Of a stretch of DNA of 7,956 nucleotides, positions 4,105 to 7,956 are shown piece after piece. Under the pieces are notes generated by a model, which searched no databases, was not told where the DNA came from, and saw only the letters and a list, made by a program, of their open reading frames with translations. A program made the position numbers and the translations under genes. The stretch covers positions 1 through 7,956 of the forward strand of contig QHOF01000036.1 in NCBI GenBank assembly GCA_003219335.1, read 5' to 3'. Positions within the stretch are counted from its first letter, which is position 1. Every line of letters begins with the position of its first letter. The DNA is from Verrucomicrobiota bacterium. Its GTDB lineage: Bacteria > Verrucomicrobiota > Verrucomicrobiia > Chthoniobacterales > UBA10450.

Positions 4105-6282
4105 TCATCTTCCGCCGAAAAGCTTCCGGAACGATTTGAAGAAACGGCCCGGGAGCGATAGCGCTCTTTGCGGGAGAGCCGGCGCCTGTCCCGCGAACGG
4201 CCACGGCTGGCCACCGTGCACCTGGCACGCGGCCGTGGGCACCTTATCGGCAGGCAGATCGATGTCGTAAGCTGTCCCCTCCTCCATGCAACCTGTGGTA
4301 GCCAGCTGATTGGAAATCGAGCAGACCGTCGCGTGTTGGATTGGCATGGTTGGCTGGAACACCTCGGCTGGATAATGCCGGGACGCTTTATTCATCACCT
4401 GCGTCCAGACCGGCAATGCCAGAGCAGCGCCGTAGCCATGTGGGATAATTGTGGCCGGCTGATCGAATCCGACCCAGACGCCGCAGGTAAGCGTACTAGT
4501 ATAACCCACGAACCAGGCGTCCTTGTAATCGTTGGTGGTGCCGGTCTTGCCTGCGGCCGGCAATCTGAATCCAAGTTCGCGCGCGCTGGCGGCAGTGCCC
4601 TCGGTCAAAACTTCTTCCATCAACTGCGAGGTCATCCACGCCGCGCTGGGATCGAGCGCGGGCACGGAGATATGCGCGGCGCGATAGATCGGCTTGTGCT
4701 GTTGGTCGTCGATCCGCTCGATGATGTACGCCTGCTTGCGGACGCCGGCATTGGGAAAAATCGAGTACGCAGCAGTCAAATCTTTCAGATCCGTCTCGAA
4801 CGAACCGATGTAGATCGCCGGGCCGTGCGGAATCCCGCCGCTGCGGGACGAAATGCCGAGGTCGTTCGCGACCTTTTGCACCGCGTCGAGTCCGGCGAAT
4901 TGTCCCACGCGCACGCTCATGGTGTTACGCGAATGAATGAGACCGTACGAGCAAGGCATGATGCCACCGTAGGTGCCGTCGGAATTTGCCGGCGACCAAT
5001 TCCCTGCGCCCTCGATTTCACCGGGGCGAATTGGCCCATCGCTAATCGCGGCGCCCGGCAACAGCCCGTGACTGAAAGCGATCGTGTAAACGAACGGTTT
5101 GAACGCCGAACCAACCTGCCGGTTTGCCGGAGCGAGCGCGCGGTTGAACTTGCTTTGCGCGTAATCGCGGCCGCCTACGAGCGCGCGAATGCCGCCGCTG
5201 GCATTATCGATCACAACGGTTGCGCCTTCGAGATACGGCATAGCCGAATCGGGTTCGCCGTTCTCGGGCGGTTTGTAATTCGCTTTGACAGGATGATGAA
5301 AATTGGATCGATGCTCGATTTTGGTCAGTTGCGTCTCAAGCGCATCTTGCGCGGAGTTTTGCACGGCAGGATCGAGCGTGGTGTAAATGAAAAGGCCGCC
5401 GTTATCGATCTGGTCCTGGGTTAAAATCAGATTCAAAGCGCGCTGCACTGCGTCCATCGCATAATTTTCCTGGATCTGCGGCATGCGCTTGGGATGCGTC
5501 GCGACTTTTGCTCTCTTCGCCTCTTCGGCCTGCGCCGGTGTAATTTTTTTCAAAGCTACCAGGCGATCCAACACCTCGTTGCGCTGGATCGCCGCGCCCC
5601 CTGGATTTTTCAACGGTGAAAACCGGTTCGGGCTGCGGATTAATCCGGCCAGGAGCGCAGCTTCGGAAAGATTCAGCTGTGAGGCGCTCTTGCCAAAGTA
5701 GGCTTGTGAAGCGGTCTCAACTCCGTAACAACCGTTGCCAAAATAAATCCGGTTCACGTAAAGCTCGAGGATCTGCTGCTTGGTAAACTGGCGCTCGATG
5801 CGCAACGCCACCATTGCTTCGAGCAATTTTCGGCTGAGCGTGCGGCCACCGAGCGGAAGACTGTTCCGGGCAAGTTGCTGGGTGATGCTGCTCGCGCCTT
5901 CCTTGGCTGAGCCGCTCATAATATCGCGTATCGAGGCGCGCAGAATTCCGCGCCAATCAATCCCCTTGTGCTCGTAAAAGCGAGAATCCTCGCGCGCCAG
6001 CACCGCCTCGATGAAATACGGTGAGACTTCGTTCAGCGATACTATGAGACGGTTCGCGCCGGCCAGGCGGCTGTAAATTTTTCCATCGACATCATAAACG
6101 GTGTTTCGCTCCGGCATTACGCCGACGTTCTTCATGTCGAACGTTTGCGCCCACGTGCCGTAAAAGAGGAACACGGCGAAGCCGGCGGCTGCCAGGAAAA
6201 TAAGCAGCGTGACTTTCCAGCCGTAGCGGAACAAAGCGCTCCCGCTTTTCTTTGACCGTTGAAGGCGAGCGAAAAATTGCAT
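4105..6282 (-). CDS. Class A penicillin-binding protein (PBP1A/1C type)
   Basis: This bifunctional peptidoglycan synthase polymerises lipid II into glycan strands and cross-links the peptides. It has 725 residues: a basic cytoplasmic start, one membrane anchor (about 24-42), then a GT51 glycosyltransferase with REDSRFYEHKGIDWRG (catalytic E98), GASSITQQLARN (129-140) and IERQFTKQQILELYVNRIYF (162-181). A linker follows. The transpeptidase has all three active-site motifs: S392-A-F-K395 (nucleophile Ser), S451-R-N453 and K579-T-G581, followed by DAWFVGYT. The tail (about 640-725) holds four Cys (C654, C665, C686 and nearby) and ends in a Pro-rich, basic stretch. Length and motif order are normal and no key residue is missing. 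No Shine-Dalgarno precedes ATG 6282; the arm of the TTAAC array starts at the next base. The gene follows glutaredoxin on the same strand, 121 nt away. Confidence 0.95.
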   Translation of the reverse strand: MQFFARLQRSKKSGSALFRYGWKVTLLIFLAAAGFAVFLFYGTWAQTFDMKNVGVMPERNTVYDVDGKIYSRLAGANRLIVSLNEVSPYFIEAVLAREDSRFYEHKGIDWRGILRASIRDIMSGSAKEGASSITQQLARNSLPLGGRTLSRKLLEAMVALRIERQFTKQQILELYVNRIYFGNGCYGVETASQAYFGKSASQLNLSEAALLAGLIRSPNRFSPLKNPGGAAIQRNEVLDRLVALKKITPAQAEEAKRAKVATHPKRMPQIQENYAMDAVQRALNLILTQDQIDNGGLFIYTTLDPAVQNSAQDALETQLTKIEHRSNFHHPVKANYKPPENGEPDSAMPYLEGATVVIDNASGGIRALVGGRDYAQSKFNRALAPANRQVGSAFKPFVYTIAFSHGLLPGAAISDGPIRPGEIEGAGNWSPANSDGTYGGIMPCSYGLIHSRNTMSVRVGQFAGLDAVQKVANDLGISSRSGGIPHGPAIYIGSFETDLKDLTAAYSIFPNAGVRKQAYIIERIDDQQHKPIYRAAHISVPALDPSAAWMTSQLMEEVLTEGTAASARELGFRLPAAGKTGTTNDYKDAWFVGYTSTLTCGVWVGFDQPATIIPHGYGAALALPVWTQVMNKASRHYPAEVFQPTMPIQHATVCSISNQLATTGCMEEGTAYDIDLPADKVPTAACQVHGGQPWPFAGQAPALPQRALSLPGRFFKSFRKLFGGR

Positions 6283-6400
6283 CGCTGAAAGGTTAAAAAA
6301 GTTAAAAGAGTTACAAGGTTAAAAACGGTTTAACCTTTCTGACTCTTTAACCTTTCAGCGGTTCAACGATTCAACGTTTTAACGTTGTAACCCTTTTAAC
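6283..6400. repeat. TTAAC-motif palindromic array upstream of the PBP gene
   Basis: Four GGTTAAAA-like units (6291-6325) are followed by seven units on the opposite strand (TTTAACC twice, then GTTCAAC, ATTCAAC, TTTTAAC, GTTGTAAC, CTTTTAAC). This builds a perfect 15-bp outer stem, 6283-6297 with 6346-6360. Inside it is a 9-bp hairpin, 6315-6323 with 6329-6337, around a 5-nt loop. The outer arm touches the PBP start codon, so in the minus-strand mRNA it would lie in the 5' leader and could hide the initiation region. The structure is seen directly; any regulatory role is inferred. Confidence 0.6.
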
Positions 6401-6403
6401 TAA

Positions 6404-6739
6404 TCACAAATTCAATTTCACCACGCCCTCGTGTTGCTCGGTCGCGCAGGGCGCGTTGGTCGGAACATCGGTCGCGGTGTCGCTCGGCTGGACGAGTTGA
6501 TTATCGATCAAGTACCGTTCCACTTCCTCGCCGCTGACGTCGGCCAGCATCTGCCCGTTGATCTCGACACAGGGCGAGAGCGGCTGTCCACTCTTGGTCT
6601 CCATCTCCCAGCGGAATGCCGGGTTCTGAATGATGTCCTTCTCTGTATAGGGAAGATTGTATTTGGCCAGCACGGCGCGCACGCCGGCGCTCCAGCCACA
6701 ATAGGTCTTCAGGAAAGCGGTAATTTGGGGATTCTGCAT
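6404..6739 (-). CDS. Glutaredoxin-like protein with CGWS active site
   Basis: ATG 6739 gives 111 residues; GTG 6754 is an in-frame alternative. The first 80 residues form a glutaredoxin/thioredoxin fold. A first beta strand (QITAFLK) leads into C14-G-W-S17, then helix VRAVLAKYNLPY, the second strand EKDI, the cis-proline segment LSPCVEI (P56) and the glutathione-side loop ADVSGEEVERYL. A single active-site Cys followed by G-x-S is the layout of monothiol (CGFS-type) glutaredoxins, which handle glutathione-linked reactions or Fe-S clusters. Trp in place of Phe and an extra Cys at 57 are noticeable. Residues 81-111 are a polar extension (TATDVPTNAPCATEQHEGVV) outside the domain. It is cytoplasmic, with no signal peptide. 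It lies 60 nt downstream of the MgtC gene on the same strand and could be co-transcribed. Confidence 0.85.
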   Translation of the reverse strand: MQNPQITAFLKTYCGWSAGVRAVLAKYNLPYTEKDIIQNPAFRWEMETKSGQPLSPCVEINGQMLADVSGEEVERYLIDNQLVQPSDTATDVPTNAPCATEQHEGVVKLNL

Positions 6740-6799
6740 GCTTGAATATATCACGAATCGGCGAAAGTCTATGTTTTGCGCGAACCGCTCATTTTAATT

Positions 6800-7219
6800 T
6801 CAACCGTTTAATTTCAACCGGCGTTCGAGGTAAGCGAATGTGCGCAGAATGACAAGACCAATCAGCGTAATGCTGCACGCGAAAATGTAGCGATTAATGG
6901 CAATGGCGACGCCGATTGTTGCAGCGGCTAAAAGTCCGGCGGCGGTGGTGAGACCATGCATGCCGGTGCCGGTGCGATCCCGGAAGATTGCACCCGCGCC
7001 GATAAATGAGATTCCCACAGCCAACGCTTCAATCGTTCGCGTCGGATCGGCTCGGAGCGTGCCCGCTGGAAACTGTGCGGCCGCGTCACCGATCAGTGTG
7101 AGGCCGAGCCGGACAAAAAGCGTCGCCGCGAGACACACAAACATGTATGTGCGAAACCCGGCGAATTTGCCTGCGGTCTCTCGTTCAAACCCCAGGATTC
7201 CCCCGAGCGCGACGGCCAC
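6800..7219 (-). CDS. MgtC/SapB family membrane protein, 5' end disrupted
   Basis: From GTG 7219 the product has 139 residues and the MgtC signature. GGILGFERETAGKFAGFRT (6-24) carries the conserved E/R-E...G-K.AG.RT. DPTR (59-62), GISFIGAGAIFRD (69-81) and GLTTAAGLLAAATIG (89-103) follow, then two more membrane helices. MgtC proteins act in the inner membrane and are linked to survival at low magnesium and to control of the F1Fo ATPase or phosphate in pathogens; the role here is unknown. Family members normally have a first helix before GGILGFERE. That segment (RLEEFQILLQALVAVAL) is in frame upstream, but no start codon serves it. The likely original start, TTG 7298 behind GGAGGAG, is put out of frame by the 31-bp duplication at 7234-7295. 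Removing one copy gives a 155-residue protein beginning QINHLEEFQILLQ. Translation therefore needs GTG 7219 or a rare start, or the gene is inactive. The last codons lie in a 13-bp direct repeat (6794-6806, 6808-6820). Confidence 0.8.
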   Translation of the reverse strand: MAVALGGILGFERETAGKFAGFRTYMFVCLAATLFVRLGLTLIGDAAAQFPAGTLRADPTRTIEALAVGISFIGAGAIFRDRTGTGMHGLTTAAGLLAAATIGVAIAINRYIFACSITLIGLVILRTFAYLERRLKLNG

Positions 7220-7233
7220 GAGCGCCTGAAGCA

Positions 7234-7295
7234 GAATTTGAAATTCTTCGAGGCGGTTAATTTGGAATTTGAAATTCTTCGAGGTGGTTAATTTG
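7234..7295. repeat. 31-bp tandem duplication inside the MgtC 5' coding end
   Basis: Positions 7234-7264 and 7265-7295 are identical except at one base (C7254, T7285). Because 31 is not a multiple of three, the extra copy shifts the frame. Translation from TTG 7298 gives 13 residues and stops at TAA 7259-7257. Skipping one copy joins the start to the MgtC frame. Confidence 0.9.
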
Positions 7296-7325
7296 CAAAA
7301 TAACGAATCTCCTCCGCTAGAAAAT

Positions 7326-7351
7326 CGCAGCCGAACTCATCTTCGGCTGCG
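7326..7351 (-). terminator. Likely intrinsic terminator after csbD-like gene
   Basis: CGCAGCCGAA (7326-7335) pairs with TTCGGCTGCG (7342-7351), a 10-bp stem with a 6-nt loop. On the minus strand the stem is followed by ATTTTCT, a short U-tract. It lies 56 nt downstream of the CsbD stop codon and just before the MgtC ribosome-binding site. It should separate the two genes into different transcripts. Confidence 0.6.
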
Positions 7352-7406
7352 CATTTAAGGCGGAGAATCGGGACCAAGCCGCTTGCGGCAGACGACGGAT
7401 TCGATC

Positions 7407-7592
7407 TTACAGGCGCTCGATTTCCGCTCGCAGATCCTCCTTCGTTTTGCCGAGCTTTTGTTGAAGCCGTCCAAGCAGCTCGTCCTCTTTGCCTTCAGTA
7501 AAGGCCAGATCGTCGTCGCTCAGCTGCCCATATTTCTGCTTCAGTTTGCCCTTCACTTCGTTCCAATTGCCTTTGAATTGTAGTTTCGTCAT
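7407..7592 (-). CDS. CsbD family small stress-type protein
   Basis: The 61-residue product from ATG 7592 begins MTKLQFKGNWNEVKGKLKQK, continues YGQLSDDDLAFTEGKEDELL and GRLQQKLGKTKEDL, and ends in IERL. This is the CsbD/UPF0337 pattern over the full length: N-W-N-x-V-K-G-K-x-K-x-K-Y-G-x-L-(T/S)-D-D-D-L, then G-x-x-x-x-L-x-G-x-(L/I)-Q-x-x-x-G. CsbD proteins are small, charged, helical and induced by general stress (sigma-B dependent in Bacillus subtilis); their biochemical role is unknown. The frame is open further upstream to 7769, but that part comes from the dispersed repeat, so ATG 7592 is preferred. No clear ribosome-binding site is seen. A terminator follows at 7351-7326. Confidence 0.9.
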   Translation of the reverse strand: MTKLQFKGNWNEVKGKLKQKYGQLSDDDLAFTEGKEDELLGRLQQKLGKTKEDLRAEIERL

Positions 7593-7848
7593 AGCGATAA
7601 AGATTTCGCACGCCGAATCGTGATCAGTCGTCTCTTGCAATCGAGGGCGGATGTGTTGCTGATCATTTTGCTGCGCTAATGATTGGGCGTTCCGCCCCAC
7701 TATGCCGCATGGTCTGTAACACAGGCATCCTGCCTGTCTCGTCGAACGGGGCATCTTGCCTGGTCGCAAACGAGCAGGCTGGAAGCCTAAGTTACTTCGG
7801 CTGCGGTGTCGCCGCTCTGGGGACGCTCAACAGTCGCGCCGCCCAGCG
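7593..7848. other. Intergenic region upstream of csbD-like gene
   Basis: This holds two TGATCA sites (7621-7626, 7660-7665) and the dispersed palindromic repeat. The promoter of the CsbD gene should be here, but I cannot identify convincing boxes. Confidence 0.4.
7711..7800. repeat. Dispersed palindromic repeat ('acaggcatcctgcctgt' type)
   Basis: ACAGGCA-TCC-TGCCTGT (7721-7737) and AGGCT-GGA-AGCCT (7776-7788) are small palindromes. Between them GCATCTTGCCTG repeats the first theme, and CAGGC inverts it. I recall this type of text as a high-copy intergenic repeat in Verrucomicrobiota and Planctomycetota genomes, often mis-called as a small protein containing GILPV. The palindromes are seen directly; the copy number is recalled. 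Confidence 0.5.
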
Positions 7849-7956
7849 TCACACTTTATGCCGCAGCGGCCTTAACGCGTGAGTCAATTTTTGCACGCCC
7901 AGCTCCAGCCGCGCTTTTACTGTTCCAAGCGGAGCGTGCGCGGCCATGTCGTGCCC
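7849..7956 (-). CDS. Sigma-70 family (ECF) factor, C-terminal region 4.2 (partial)
   Basis: The gene enters from beyond the window edge and ends at TGA 7851-7849, giving 35 residues. They are GHDMAAHAPLGTVKARLELG followed by VQKLTHALRPLRHKV. P-L-G-T-V-K-A-R-L-x-x-G-x-x-K-L is the hallmark end of sigma region 4.2, the recognition helix of the helix-turn-helix that reads the promoter -35 box. The usual S in 'GTVKSR' is A here, which is common. Only the tail is visible, so group and regulon cannot be assigned. It may be an intact ECF factor, unlike the region-2 fragment at 1735-2025. Confidence 0.8.
   Translation of the reverse strand, partial: GHDMAAHAPLGTVKARLELGVQKLTHALRPLRHKV

Noticed and set aside
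4168..5424. 418-codon plus-strand open frame inside the PBP gene
   Set aside because: It is antisense to a gene with all glycosyltransferase and transpeptidase motifs. Its product is Arg/Ala/Gly-rich with no motif, as expected from the GC-rich opposite strand.
6897..7229. 110-codon plus-strand frame opposite MgtC
   Set aside because: It is antisense to the conserved MgtC motifs and is low-complexity (Ala/Val/Pro).
7593..7769. Upstream extension of the CsbD frame to 7769
   Set aside because: The added residues come from the dispersed repeat and do not belong to the CsbD family, whose members start at the ATG at 7592.
7679..7882. 67-codon plus-strand frame with GILPV
   Set aside because: It is the translation of the dispersed repeat and runs antisense into the sigma-factor tail.

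Overview
The window looks like a piece of a soil-type Verrucomicrobiota chromosome, most likely near Chthoniobacterales/Udaeobacter. This rests on the protein styles seen (a probable VPD-type sorted exported protein, a start resembling the 'ADDFKTI' exported proteins, a GYF_2 plus bacterial-PH protein, a CGWS glutaredoxin, a CsbD protein) and on the intergenic repeat types. It is a judgement from recognised families, not from a search. No rRNA, tRNA, CRISPR array, transposase or integrase is visible.

Positions 1-3100 form a decayed accessory zone. A 35-47 bp sequence occurs three times (102-148, 846-892, 1689-1723). Each copy sits just upstream of a plus-strand gene: an exported protein that has lost its sorting tail (208-696), a 27-residue PqqA-like peptide (904-987), and an ECF-sigma region-2 protein (1735-2025). 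Around these lie broken genes: a signal-peptide start cut off after about 27 codons (614-796, minus), a two-frame gene disrupted at a G6 tract (1118-1641, minus), and a frameshifted exported protein (2691-3046). Two small ORFs follow each other at 2372-2649.

Positions 3118-7956 are conventional. A GYF/PH membrane protein (3118-3768, plus) converges on a minus-strand series. In transcription order that series is: the C-terminal tail of a sigma factor (7956-7849), a CsbD stress-type protein (7592-7407, with a likely terminator), an MgtC/SapB membrane protein (7219-6800), a monothiol glutaredoxin-like protein (6739-6404) and a class A penicillin-binding protein (6282-4105). The set suits envelope and stress physiology, but shared transcription is only inferred.

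The spacers are rich in structure. The convergent PH/PBP spacer holds an inward-facing period-7 repeat with a perfect 17-bp stem. The spacer between glutaredoxin and PBP holds a TTAAC-motif array whose outer arm touches the PBP start codon. A 31-bp tandem duplication at 7234-7295 splits the likely original MgtC start from its reading frame. A palindromic dispersed repeat lies at about 7711-7800.

The observations most worth following are the orphan PqqA-like peptide with an E-C-T-C-Y core, the three-copy ECF-promoter-like element upstream of it and of the sigma-like gene, and the duplication that disrupts the MgtC start.
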